Positions 43,938 to 52,605 of a stretch of 64,000 nucleotides of DNA are shown piece by piece. The notes beneath the pieces are model-generated. The model made no database searches. It saw nothing but the letters and a program-made list of their open reading frames with translations, and was not told the origin of the DNA. Each line of letters starts with the position of its first letter. Position 1 is the stretch's first letter. A program made the translations under genes and the position numbers. Source of the stretch: Bacteroidota bacterium (GTDB taxonomy: Bacteria; Bacteroidota; Bacteroidia; Cytophagales; Cyclobacteriaceae); contig JACPVX010000067.1 of the NCBI GenBank assembly GCA_016191555.1, positions 1 to 64,000 on the forward strand. Direction: 5' to 3'.

Positions 43938-44018
43938 AGAGATTAGATGGAAGAGTAGTTGATAGAGATGGTCATTAGCATAAGACTGAGAAGAGCAGGT
44001 AGGCACTTTCCTTGAAGA

Positions 44019-45020
44019 TCATTTTCTACCAGTATTAAGTTTGTAGTGTCCACCATTTGGATGCTTACCATTGCAGTCGCAACTCGTAAATTGATTGTTT
44101 TCTACCCAAATTAAATTGGCTTTATTCTTGTGATACCATACCCTTACAGCATCTTTAAATTTCTGTCTGTTGGAATCAGATTTATTTAAATGACGCCAAT
44201 AGGTACAGTAGCCACAGCCTTCTTGGTCAAACGGAACTCCAAGAAGTTCAAAAGTAGGAATATCGTGAATGATTTCGGTTAGTGCCGTAAAAGCAATATC
44301 AGCAACCGTATGGTTGACACCGAATAATACAACATTTGCGGTTGTCGGTGTGGGGTCATCAAGTCTGTCAATCAGAAGTTCAATTCCGTTATCTCCAAGT
44401 TTTACAACATCCCAAAATAAGTTATCACCGCAAATTCCGTCTTCACAGCTGTATGGCATTTCCTTAACAAACTTCAAACTATCTACTTGTTTGGTGACTT
44501 CTTGCAGTTCATGTGTCATTGAGTGCCCACAACTTACAATTCGGTCAATGACTTTTTGATTAGGTTCATTACTTATTGCTTTTTGAGATGATGACTTAAT
44601 AAATACAATCTGATTTGCCAACCATACTTTATAAACAGTGTCAGTGTAAGTCATCTTAGTTGAATCCAGCTCATATTTTTCTGCCGGATACTTCTCATAA
44701 TATTTTCCCCATTCCGCAAAATGCTCTCTGTAAATCAGCTTCAGAAATTTGTCGCGTTGAACGTAGATTTTCTGAGAAGAAAAGCCGAGCTCGCCCTGAT
44801 ATACAGCTTCCATCAAAACCAGATTTTTATTTAGATAATATCCATCTAAGGCGCCACCGCAACCAGACATATTTGGATAAGAAACTCTCACAAGTCTATT
44901 TTCTGAACAAAACCCATCAATGGTTTTTGTGTACGTTTCAATTTCTTTCTTCGTCCACTTTATAGTTTGCCCGAAAGCTGTGCTGGATAAGAAAAACAAT
45001 ATGTAAACAATATTTTTCAT
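44019..45020 (-). CDS. Secreted protein, unrecognised
   Basis: A 333-residue exported protein: signal peptide 1-17 (FFLSSTAFG). It includes CGHSMTHELQEV, CEDGICGDNLFW, and a cysteine-rich end (GCGYCTYW, SCDCNGKH) that suggests disulfides or metal binding. No family recognised. It overlaps the next upstream gene by 4 bp, so it is coupled with the DUF6438 protein. Confidence 0.65.
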   Translation of the reverse strand: MKNIVYILFFLSSTAFGQTIKWTKKEIETYTKTIDGFCSENRLVRVSYPNMSGCGGALDGYYLNKNLVLMEAVYQGELGFSSQKIYVQRDKFLKLIYREHFAEWGKYYEKYPAEKYELDSTKMTYTDTVYKVWLANQIVFIKSSSQKAISNEPNQKVIDRIVSCGHSMTHELQEVTKQVDSLKFVKEMPYSCEDGICGDNLFWDVVKLGDNGIELLIDRLDDPTPTTANVVLFGVNHTVADIAFTALTEIIHDIPTFELLGVPFDQEGCGYCTYWRHLNKSDSNRQKFKDAVRVWYHKNKANLIWVENNQFTSCDCNGKHPNGGHYKLNTGRK

Positions 45021-45919
45021 TGATCATCTGCTGATTTGAGCCTGCCGAGGTGTTTTTCTCTCTTCCATTTTTGTGTTAACCGTAACGCGAAAAGCTGCTC
45101 ATATAAATGCAGAAGCCCAAAGGATCCTATCTTTCCGTAATCAATAATCTTTTTTACCTGCCCATTATTAAATTTTATTTCAAGTGTGGCTGTTTGATCA
45201 TCTGTCCAGCTGACGTTGTATTGATCTTTTAGTGAAGTTAATTTAATATAATTAATTGTCCGAAACATAGCATGGATTGTCGCACTATCAACAATAGCAT
45301 GAAACTTTCCTTTCCGCTCATTGTATTGTATTGCATGGTAGTTAGCCTGTCCATTACTCTTTAGCGTGAGTTCAAAAACAGCACAGGTTCCTAAACAGTA
45401 CGAAGTTGCAATACGAATCTCCTCTATTTTAAAATGATCTGGCGTTGAGTTGTATTCATAGAATTCTCCATATTTCAAAATAAGCGAATCTGTCTTGGTA
45501 CTTCCTTCAATTGGCAAATAGGATTTATTAAAATCGGCAACTACTAATATAGGCACCTGGTTCTCATATACAATGTTTTTGAGAGTGTGCGATGGAGCGT
45601 TAAACGGACCTCCGTCTATAAAATGAACGCCATAATTCCCATTTCCTTTATCCGTGACTGCAAAAAAGTAATTCCCATTTACAATAAGATCCGTCAGCCC
45701 ATTGTTATCCAGATCAATCTTGACGAATCTCACTTTACCATACATAGACGCATCTTCCGGTCCCGTATATTCAAAAAAATCGATTCCTTTCCATTTACGA
45801 TTTACTTTCTTCACCAGAAAATTCTGCACTTCGGCATTGAATTCTAACTTCTCAATGTCGTTTGTAAACGCCAAATGAGATGTGAAGAGTAAAATCCATA
45901 GAATAATAATTGTTTTCAT
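45017..45919 (-). CDS. Secreted DUF6438-domain protein
   Basis: Start at 45919 (MKTIIILWILLF), a signal-peptide start; the extension to 45976 lacks one. The mature N-terminal half resembles an integrin-like/VCBS-type unit (KIDLDNNGLTDLIVNGNYFF, DVADFN), while the C-terminal ~150 residues match DUF6438 (SYCLGTCAVFELTLKSNGQANY..., KIIDYGKIGSFGLLHLY). Function unknown. Coupled to the 44019 gene. Confidence 0.72.
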   Translation of the reverse strand: MKTIIILWILLFTSHLAFTNDIEKLEFNAEVQNFLVKKVNRKWKGIDFFEYTGPEDASMYGKVRFVKIDLDNNGLTDLIVNGNYFFAVTDKGNGNYGVHFIDGGPFNAPSHTLKNIVYENQVPILVVADFNKSYLPIEGSTKTDSLILKYGEFYEYNSTPDHFKIEEIRIATSYCLGTCAVFELTLKSNGQANYHAIQYNERKGKFHAIVDSATIHAMFRTINYIKLTSLKDQYNVSWTDDQTATLEIKFNNGQVKKIIDYGKIGSFGLLHLYEQLFALRLTQKWKREKHLGRLKSADDQ

Positions 45920-46069
45920 AATTCTACATAAGTTATTCAAAGAGTCTTGAGGCGGAGAAATAAACCCAAACCTCAAACGAAGATAAAAACTTACCTCATC
46001 AATTGGATAGTTAGAGAATAACTACAGATCGATATTCGCAAAAAAAGGACAGCAGCCAGGTATTATATC

Positions 46070-46489
46070 TCACAAATCCACTTGCACATACCCTTTGTAC
46101 TCAGTCCATTTGATGTCATAGATAAGTCCTTCCCTGTTTGTAATGATTGTCTTTATCTTTCCAAATATCTCATTATCCAGTGAATCAAAAGGAACAGCAA
46201 ATCCCTCTTTTTTTGCCACGAGCACAATCGTGTCTGTAATTACGCCCTTATCATCGTGGTTATAAATAGTTTTATGGGCAAAGTCATCGGTGTACATGAT
46301 CTGAAATTCCCTATTCCTATTTTTGTACTTCTCCGCAAACAACTGTGTACAGCCACAATGATTCAACGTAAACGCATTGATAATCCAGGAGCTTTCTTTG
46401 GAGCCAGGGCTTCGATAGAGCGTATGTGTTGAATTACAATTGAGTAAGACAACGGGAATGAGGAATATCAGCCATCTACTTTTGGTCAT
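46070..46489 (-). CDS. Small lipoprotein, unrecognised
   Basis: Start at 46489 (MTKSRWLIFLIP), 139 residues, with a lipobox LLNC. The mature part is short and alternates strands and helices (FTLNHCGCTQLFAEKY, IKTIITNREGLIYDIKWTEYKG). No family recognised. It lies 14 bp from the next lipoprotein gene on the same strand. Confidence 0.6.
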   Translation of the reverse strand: MTKSRWLIFLIPVVLLNCNSTHTLYRSPGSKESSWIINAFTLNHCGCTQLFAEKYKNRNREFQIMYTDDFAHKTIYNHDDKGVITDTIVLVAKKEGFAVPFDSLDNEIFGKIKTIITNREGLIYDIKWTEYKGYVQVDL

Positions 46490-46503
46490 CACAGATCGAA
46501 TAT

Positions 46504-46902
46504 TTAAAATATTGCGGTAGAAAATGAGTAAATCGTGTCGCCTCTCATATGACAATAAAAGTTATAATAACTCTTTTTTTCGACTCCGCATTCAAGAAAG
46601 TAAAGGAAGTGCCTATCTCCATCTTCTCCATACTTGCTATTCGGTTTTCCTAAGAGCTTAATCACAACTAAAGAATCCTTTCCTATTAGTTTTAATTGCT
46701 TTGTTACTATCATCATCTTCTCAGGGTCTCTTAATCGTGAACAACCCATCGAATCCATCTTCCAATTATTTATTAGTAGTGTAATCTCTGGACTCATCAA
46801 ACTATCAATTATAATTTCGCTTCCGGTATCCGCTTTCTTGTCATTCGTTTTGCAGGCACTTAGCAAACAGAACGCGAACAAAATAAAAGCCAGTCTTTGC
46901 AT
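46504..46902 (-). CDS. Small lipoprotein, unrecognised
   Basis: Start at 46902 (MQRLAFILFAFC), 132 residues, lipobox LLSAC with a Lys/Asp spacer. The body has a helical GCSRLRDPEKMMIV segment and strands (DRHFLYFLECGVEKKSYYNFYCHM). Not recognised. Neighbouring small lipoprotein suggests a paralogous or functionally linked pair. Confidence 0.6.
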   Translation of the reverse strand: MQRLAFILFAFCLLSACKTNDKKADTGSEIIIDSLMSPEITLLINNWKMDSMGCSRLRDPEKMMIVTKQLKLIGKDSLVVIKLLGKPNSKYGEDGDRHFLYFLECGVEKKSYYNFYCHMRGDTIYSFSTAIF

Positions 46903-46943
46903 GCTCTTTAATTTAACCTTTCCATTCTCACCTATCATTTGGT

Positions 46944-47522
46944 TTAGGCCTGGCCGTTCAAAGTCTCCCTCAATCTATTCTTAATTCTGTGTATAGTCCA
47001 ATGATGGAATAAGGTATGAAAAGGTGATTGAATGCCCCCGTCACTGAATACAGAAATATTTAGTAAGATATCATTGCGGTCAAACAATACCAATATTCGG
47101 TTTGTTGGTTTGGATCTTCTCATAAACCCGGTAGGTTTCAAATAAGATGTCATGAATTGATCACCTTGATAGAAACTATTCTTTGGATAATACTCTTTTA
47201 ATAATCTTAGTATTGCCTCCTGATTTTTAGTGAGATCGTGGCTGCCCCTGAACCTGACAAATTTGTTACCTAAGATAAATCCGTAAAGACCAATCAGTCC
47301 TATTGTAAATAGGATACCGGGGAATACAATGGTACTGAAACTTTTTATTTGCCCTGTATAAATTCCAAGCCAAAGGAAGATGGGAAACACGAGCAGGATC
47401 ACAAGGAAAGCTACACTAACAAAAATATTTAGGTATTTATTGAATTGAGTATCGAAGTCTTGCCGACTATTAATGACCCAGCCACTCTCTATTGACTTTT
47501 GAATATTTAAATTAATTCTCAT
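46944..47522 (-). CDS. Two-helix membrane protein, unrecognised
   Basis: A 192-residue protein with two membrane helices (about 35-60, 68-90: VAFLVILLVFPIFLWLG and VFPGILFTIGLIGLYGFI) and soluble ends. No recognised domain. The 46-bp gap to the small lipoprotein gene and shared strand suggest one transcript with 47540. Confidence 0.6.
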   Translation of the reverse strand: MRINLNIQKSIESGWVINSRQDFDTQFNKYLNIFVSVAFLVILLVFPIFLWLGIYTGQIKSFSTIVFPGILFTIGLIGLYGFILGNKFVRFRGSHDLTKNQEAILRLLKEYYPKNSFYQGDQFMTSYLKPTGFMRRSKPTNRILVLFDRNDILLNISVFSDGGIQSPFHTLFHHWTIHRIKNRLRETLNGQA

Positions 47523-47539
47523 GGTCGGTTAGAATACTT

Positions 47540-47980
47540 TCAAATCAAACTTAGGGTAGCTGGTAACAGCTTCTTAACTGATTTCTGTTCACGATCTACC
47601 ATTAGCATCCAGGCATACTTCTTTTCAACAATAAATACGGGGCTTTTAGAAAAGAGAAAGGATACATGATATCCACCTACAATGGTGGCATCAAAAAGCC
47701 TATGTCTGGAATGGGGATCTAAATCATCGGTAAATACCCACCAATATTTTTGATCTTCCACTAACTCTTTCTTTATAAAGTCTAACCAGAAGCCATCAAA
47801 CAGAATCTCCGAATATGGTTTCAATCGGTCAGTCCATCCTGAAAATTGGTGATTCATGTGTTTTGTCAAGAATGCCGATTCAATCTTAGTCATTACTTCC
47901 CCGAAATCATTATACCGGATGGTAAGATCTTTGGATGATATACTTCTCTTGAGCGCGTCAATTTTTTCTTCTAAGAACAT
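47540..47980 (-). CDS. Unrecognised soluble protein
   Basis: A 146-residue protein, no signal peptide (MFLEEKIDALKRSISSKD). Tryptophan- and tyrosine-rich middle (EDQKYWWVFTDDLDPHSRHRLF). It heads the minus-strand set of accessory genes; a copy of the hairpin repeat lies 56-90 bp upstream of its start. Function not identified. Confidence 0.6.
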   Translation of the reverse strand: MFLEEKIDALKRSISSKDLTIRYNDFGEVMTKIESAFLTKHMNHQFSGWTDRLKPYSEILFDGFWLDFIKKELVEDQKYWWVFTDDLDPHSRHRLFDATIVGGYHVSFLFSKSPVFIVEKKYAWMLMVDREQKSVKKLLPATLSLI

Positions 47981-48031
47981 AGTCTTTCAAATTTAGACCT
48001 CTTCCAAAGATATTGAAAGGGTTCATTCACC

Positions 48032-48073
48032 CAATATAATAAGATGGTACTTAGTCACAAACTAACGATCGCC
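48032..48073. repeat. Dispersed hairpin repeat, copy 1
   Basis: CTTAGTCACAAACTAA inside an AT-rich surround (ATAATAAGATGGTA). It aligns with the copies at 55593 and 56784, which share CCTTAGCCGC. It lies upstream of the minus-strand gene 47540-47980. Confidence 0.5.
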
Positions 48074-48130
48074 TTGCTATTTCAAAAAGATGATTATTTA
48101 CACCCCCTCCCCACCCTCTCCTAAAACAAA

Positions 48131-48168
48131 ATGGTTTGCAACAGCAACACGTTGCTATCACAAACCAT
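48131..48168 (-). terminator. Rho-independent terminator after the PhyH gene
   Basis: ATGGTTTG and CAAACCAT, with an inner AGCAAC/GTTGCT pair, form a long stem; on the minus strand it is followed by TTTTGTTTT. It sits 18 bp after the stop of the 48187 gene. Confidence 0.85.
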
Positions 48169-48186
48169 ATTATCGAGTTGTAACTC

Positions 48187-49161
48187 CTACCAGCTTTCCA
48201 ATCCCACTAGCTTTTTGCCCAGTGGCGAGAGTTCGGCTGTGGTGTATTTTGTTTGCTCCCAGTTGCGAGGGTCGCCCGGAAAGGCATAACCCTGTGGGGC
48301 AATTCTATTTTTCCAGGAGTTGATGCGCCACAAGCGCAGCGCTTCATTGTCTTCTTCGGCCGGCATCATCGAGATGTACTGCGCAATGCGCACTTTGTCT
48401 TTCGAAAGGTTCGCGCGTATGCCGTGTGGCTGCGCACTGTGGAAGATGAGCAGATCACCTGCATTCAGTTTCACCTTCGTAGGCGTGAAGCCCGTTGTAT
48501 CCGGTTTGAAATGATCGCGATCATCGGGCTGTGTGAGTTTCCATGTGTCGTAGGTGCGAAACAATTCAGGAATGCACTGAAAACCTCCCATGTTCTCATC
48601 ATTCTGGTCGGCCAGTGCCAACACACCTTGCACATTTTGCGGTTTGGTTTCAGGGTCATAATCCCAATGGATAAATCCTTTGTATTCAAAGCCGGGACGC
48701 AATGGAAAATTGAGATTGGCGCGGTCGATCGTGCACCACAGTTTCTCCGAACCCCAGATGTCCGCAAAGGCAGCATGTACTTTCGGTGCTTGTCGGTTGT
48801 TCCATAGTGTTTGATGGTTGTACACTTCCACCATACCCGTGTTGGTCAGCTCTTTCATCTTCATCTCGGCACGCGCAGGTGTATACCATGTCTCCGGATT
48901 GGCGGGATCTTTCTCTTCAAACTCCCAAATAAATTGTGCGGTGGCTTCGGCTTGCTCGCGCGATACAGCGTTGCGCACAATCACATAGCCGTTGTGTATC
49001 CAAAACTTCCAGTCTTCTTCCGTGAGCACGCGCAATCCTTTTCCATCATCGTGATGCGTGCGCAGTTTGATCTTGCTGCTGGTGGCGGTAGAAGGATTGC
49101 CCGGAATATCTGCGTGGTTGGTATTCGGCACCATGGCGGGTGCCATCGTTTCTTGCTGCAT
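48187..49161 (-). CDS. Phytanoyl-CoA dioxygenase family protein
   Basis: A Fe(II)/2-oxoglutarate-dependent dioxygenase. Start at 49161 (MQQETM), 324 residues; a longer in-frame start at 49230 adds 23 unlikely residues. Iron ligands: His165 and Asp167 (FIHWDYD), His246 (AQPHGIR) with the Arg in DKVRIA for 2-oxoglutarate. Hydroxylates an unknown substrate. Divergent from an AraC regulator that is probably its controller. Confidence 0.88.
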   Translation of the reverse strand: MQQETMAPAMVPNTNHADIPGNPSTATSSKIKLRTHHDDGKGLRVLTEEDWKFWIHNGYVIVRNAVSREQAEATAQFIWEFEEKDPANPETWYTPARAEMKMKELTNTGMVEVYNHQTLWNNRQAPKVHAAFADIWGSEKLWCTIDRANLNFPLRPGFEYKGFIHWDYDPETKPQNVQGVLALADQNDENMGGFQCIPELFRTYDTWKLTQPDDRDHFKPDTTGFTPTKVKLNAGDLLIFHSAQPHGIRANLSKDKVRIAQYISMMPAEEDNEALRLWRINSWKNRIAPQGYAFPGDPRNWEQTKYTTAELSPLGKKLVGLESW

Positions 49162-49306
49162 GGTTTTGTCGGTTGATGTGTTGCAAAGGTGATGCGCAGC
49201 CCGCACATCGCTTTGGTGATCAATGACCACTTTTTGCTCTCCATTGACATTCTGAATGGAACTAACTCACCAAAAAGGTATATTTAGAGTATAATAGCGT
49301 TTACCC

Positions 49307-50161
49307 GTGAAAATTCAACTCGAAAAAGTAATTCCCGGCAAGGATCAGTCTTTCAAGATTTTTACACCGCGTCTGAAGCAATACTTCTATTGGCACTATC
49401 ACCCTGAATTTGAACTGACATTTGTAGAAGCGCCCTCCGGCATTCGTCATGTGGGTCAGCATGTTTCCAGTTACCTGGGAAGTGATTTGATTTTCATCGG
49501 GTCCAATATTCCGCATCTCAACTTCGATTACGAACTGCAGACGGACTACCGTCAGATTGTGATACAAATGAAAGAAGATTTTGTAGGCACCGCTCTTCGC
49601 GCGTCACCCGAGTTTGCAGCGATTCAACAATTGTTTGATCGCTCGGCTCTTGCCTTATCATTTCATGGTGAAACCAAAAGAAAGGCGGCCGAAAAAATGC
49701 AACGCATGTTGCGCCTCTCTCCGTTCGAGCAGTTGCTTTGTTTGCTGGAAGTGTTTCAGTTGCTGGCCAACAGCAATGAATATGAATTGCTCAACGACCG
49801 CGACACGAGTGTGAAGCTTTTTTTGAAAGATAAAATACGCATGTCATCGGTGTATGAATACATTCATTCCAGTTTTAATGACAGCCCTGATGTGAATGTG
49901 ATTGCCGCCAAGGTGAATCTAAGTACAGCTGCATTCTGTCGCTATTTCAAAAAGCAAACGAACATGACTTTTACGGATTTTGTCAACCAGTATCGGATCA
50001 GTCAGGCAAAAACGTATTTGCTGAATGGCATGAATATTTCGGAAACTACCTACGCGGTGGGCTTCTCAAGCATCTCGCACTTCAGTCAGCTCTTTAAGAA
50101 AATGGTGGGCGATAATCCGAGTGAGTTTAAGAGAAAGCTGTTACCAGTTCAAGGTAAATAG
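49307..50161 (+). CDS. AraC-family transcriptional regulator
   Basis: A 284-residue protein starting at a GTG. N-terminal cupin-like sensing half (FYWHYHPEFELTFVEAPSG), C-terminal double helix-turn-helix (NVIAAKVNLSTAAFCRYFKKQTNMTF; then FSSISHFSQLFKKMVGDNPSEFK). It lies head-to-head with the phytanoyl-CoA dioxygenase gene, 146 bp apart, so its target is likely that gene. Confidence 0.92.
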   Translation: MKIQLEKVIPGKDQSFKIFTPRLKQYFYWHYHPEFELTFVEAPSGIRHVGQHVSSYLGSDLIFIGSNIPHLNFDYELQTDYRQIVIQMKEDFVGTALRASPEFAAIQQLFDRSALALSFHGETKRKAAEKMQRMLRLSPFEQLLCLLEVFQLLANSNEYELLNDRDTSVKLFLKDKIRMSSVYEYIHSSFNDSPDVNVIAAKVNLSTAAFCRYFKKQTNMTFTDFVNQYRISQAKTYLLNGMNISETTYAVGFSSISHFSQLFKKMVGDNPSEFKRKLLPVQGK

Positions 50162-50170
50162 TTTATGGTG

Positions 50171-50226
50171 ATTCGTTAATTGTAATTGGTCAGCAGTCAA
50201 TAGTCAATAGTCAGTAGTCAATCGTT
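50171..50226. repeat. Degenerate microrepeat spacer
   Basis: GTCAATAGTCAATAGTCAG-type repeats with ATTCGTTAATTG at the left, similar in character to the spacers at 32395 and 53735. Low complexity, no gene. Confidence 0.5.
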
Positions 50227-50259
50227 TAAAACAGAAAGTTTCCTCATCCTCATCAGCCT

Positions 50260-52605
50260 TTATCTTCTTCCATTAAAATACGATTGAAAGCTATTGCAGT
50301 TCGAAGTAAGATCTTCATAGTAATCCGGGTAGTTGGATTGCAAATCTAAATAATAGGTATTGGCGGCAAGCTCAGCCGGTAAGTTTCGTGGGCCCCATTC
50401 TACAATATATTTGTATTCTATTTTATGCCTTTCACAAAGGGCGGCCATTCGCAAACACAGCGCCTGAAACCGAGGGGTCTGCGCATATTGTTTAGCTAAC
50501 AGATAATATTGTTTAGCCAGGTTGGCTTGCCGAAATTCTTGTTCGTCTTCAATCGGAGAAAGACGATGGCCCGACCATCGGCCAATTCTGCGCATAATCG
50601 TAGCATTGCCTTCGTGCGACATATTATAATAGGCATTCGCAACCAGAAAGTAATAATAATCTCGGTCTATCTCACTTTTGTCTTCCGCCCGTTGCAAGTA
50701 GTAGATGAGTTGTTTGGTGATGGAATATTTATTCAGTCGAATTGTGTCGCATGGTTCAATAAACCGGGGTGTGTATTTCAGTGTATAAAACGGATTTTGG
50801 GTCAACACACTCGCTTGATCATCCCACGCAGTATAGGCCCGATTCCAATAGTGTTGCCCTGCTTTCTCATAGGCAACCAATGCAGTTTCCGATTTGTTCT
50901 GGCGAATGTATTTTGTTCCCAGCAAATCATACAATCGTGGAAGCTGCGCTTTCACGTTCTCGTATTTGAATACTAAAAAGCGATCTGTTTCATTCTGATG
51001 TTTTTGAATATCGTCAATTAAACGTTGGATTTGTTCGGGTGTGTAAACAGCATCGGCATAATCAAAATAGTCGGTATAATAATCGAAATAGGTATTTCCT
51101 TTGAATTGCGGTATTCGCCAATACACGGTATTTCGTACATACGCATTGTCTCCCTGATACTCCATGTCCATTAGTTTAGAATACAACAAGACCGCATCGG
51201 TGGTGTTGCCTAAGGTTTCCAGTTCCTTTCCAATCGCGAAAATAAATTGTCCGTTCTTCTGATTCGACAGCAGTGCGGATTGAACTTCCGTAAGAATAAT
51301 TGCCTTCCCATAAGGTTGTTGGGCTGTCACGGCAATGGCTCTGATAATTTGCAATTGATTCGCGAGCTCTTTATTGGGTGCCGAGTTCTCTAACTGCGTC
51401 ACTAAAGTCAAACACGCATAATAATCTTTGGTGATTAACTGCACATAGGCTTTACTGATTTGCCAGAAAAACAGGTTGCCTGTTTTCCGGAGGTTAACCG
51501 AACTGATAAATTGCACGACTTTTCTCGCGTACATCCGATCTTGTTCGGCCCGCTGAAGGGTTTGTATGACAGCACTATCTTGTTTGCTTTCATCACTCCA
51601 CCTGTTATAAGATAGAGAGGGTTGAAATAATGTATAAGAGGGTGTTAACACAAAATCTTCTATCTTATTGATTTCGCGTAATAGCAGGAAGGCGAGTCCG
51701 TCTGCCTCCGGATTCAATTCATACACTTTTTGAATGTACGGTAGCGCCTTGTCATGTTTCTCGATGGCTGCCAACAGGTACACATTTGCTTTTTCTTCTT
51801 TTGTTTCAGCAAATGATAACATCTGTTCTATAGAAATGCCTTTCTTGCATTGCTGGTGGCACACAAAACGTTTATCGGGCGCATTCGCGAATACTTGCGC
51901 CAATTCAAAATTGGCCAGCGCACGATCTTCTTCTGCAAAAGTTTTGAAATACAAACTCCAATAGTAGACAATGTCTTTGTTTTTGGTTTTCCCAAACGCA
52001 GTGTCAAATAATAATTTTACCTGTTGGTAATCGCGGTTATACCATGCTAATCGAATGGCCAGAAATGCGTAACGTCTCTTTAGGTCTTGATTCTTCACAT
52101 GAGCAGAAAGGTCGAGGGCTTTGTTGATCAGATTGCTTCGCATCGGTTCTGCAATCAACGTCTTTCTCTCCCACGGATCATTCTGCCATGAATTGAGAAA
52201 CTCACAACTCTTGGCAAACCGAAGGTAGTCCAGTGCATCATGGTCTTTTTTCTCATACAAGTATTGGATCATCTCGTTGGGCGAATGCTCATCAATTTCT
52301 GTCAGCGTATAGATCGCATTTTTTACCGCGTACAAATCCACTTTGCCCCGGCAGTAATCAAACCACAATTTGATATTCGGCTCCATTTCATTGAATTGAA
52401 CGGAATGTGGTTCGTGATAAAACGCGTTGGATGAATAATAAAAATCAGAATACAAATGAAAGCCAAAGGCATGCGGATTAAAAAGTGACATGCGCGCATC
52501 TTCACCCGTGGGATAAAATCCGCAAGCGTAGATGAACTTACTTGCTAAAATCAGAATAAAAAGAAGCCAGTTCCGCATTCGTAAATTGGTTAAGTTGTTC
52601 TTCAT
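50260..52605 (-). CDS. Large exported TPR-like protein, unrecognised
   Basis: A 781-residue protein with an N-terminal hydrophobic segment ending FIYAC, consistent with a lipoprotein signal (Cys28 of the longest frame). The rest is mostly helical with repeating amphipathic motifs, such as LAKQYYLLAKQYAQTPRF, FLVANAYYNMSHE and ALVAYEKAGQHYWNRAY, resembling TPR/SEL1-like arrays. It is probably a periplasmic scaffold. Its start overlaps the 52538-53614 gene by 68 bp (41 bp if the Met at 52578 is used). Confidence 0.6.
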   Translation of the reverse strand: MKNNLTNLRMRNWLLFILILASKFIYACGFYPTGEDARMSLFNPHAFGFHLYSDFYYSSNAFYHEPHSVQFNEMEPNIKLWFDYCRGKVDLYAVKNAIYTLTEIDEHSPNEMIQYLYEKKDHDALDYLRFAKSCEFLNSWQNDPWERKTLIAEPMRSNLINKALDLSAHVKNQDLKRRYAFLAIRLAWYNRDYQQVKLLFDTAFGKTKNKDIVYYWSLYFKTFAEEDRALANFELAQVFANAPDKRFVCHQQCKKGISIEQMLSFAETKEEKANVYLLAAIEKHDKALPYIQKVYELNPEADGLAFLLLREINKIEDFVLTPSYTLFQPSLSYNRWSDESKQDSAVIQTLQRAEQDRMYARKVVQFISSVNLRKTGNLFFWQISKAYVQLITKDYYACLTLVTQLENSAPNKELANQLQIIRAIAVTAQQPYGKAIILTEVQSALLSNQKNGQFIFAIGKELETLGNTTDAVLLYSKLMDMEYQGDNAYVRNTVYWRIPQFKGNTYFDYYTDYFDYADAVYTPEQIQRLIDDIQKHQNETDRFLVFKYENVKAQLPRLYDLLGTKYIRQNKSETALVAYEKAGQHYWNRAYTAWDDQASVLTQNPFYTLKYTPRFIEPCDTIRLNKYSITKQLIYYLQRAEDKSEIDRDYYYFLVANAYYNMSHEGNATIMRRIGRWSGHRLSPIEDEQEFRQANLAKQYYLLAKQYAQTPRFQALCLRMAALCERHKIEYKYIVEWGPRNLPAELAANTYYLDLQSNYPDYYEDLTSNCNSFQSYFNGRR

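Noticed and set aside
48253-48807. Coding region on + opposite the phytanoyl-CoA dioxygenase gene
   Set aside because: It is a high-GC shadow of the minus-strand gene, whose iron-binding motifs are intact.
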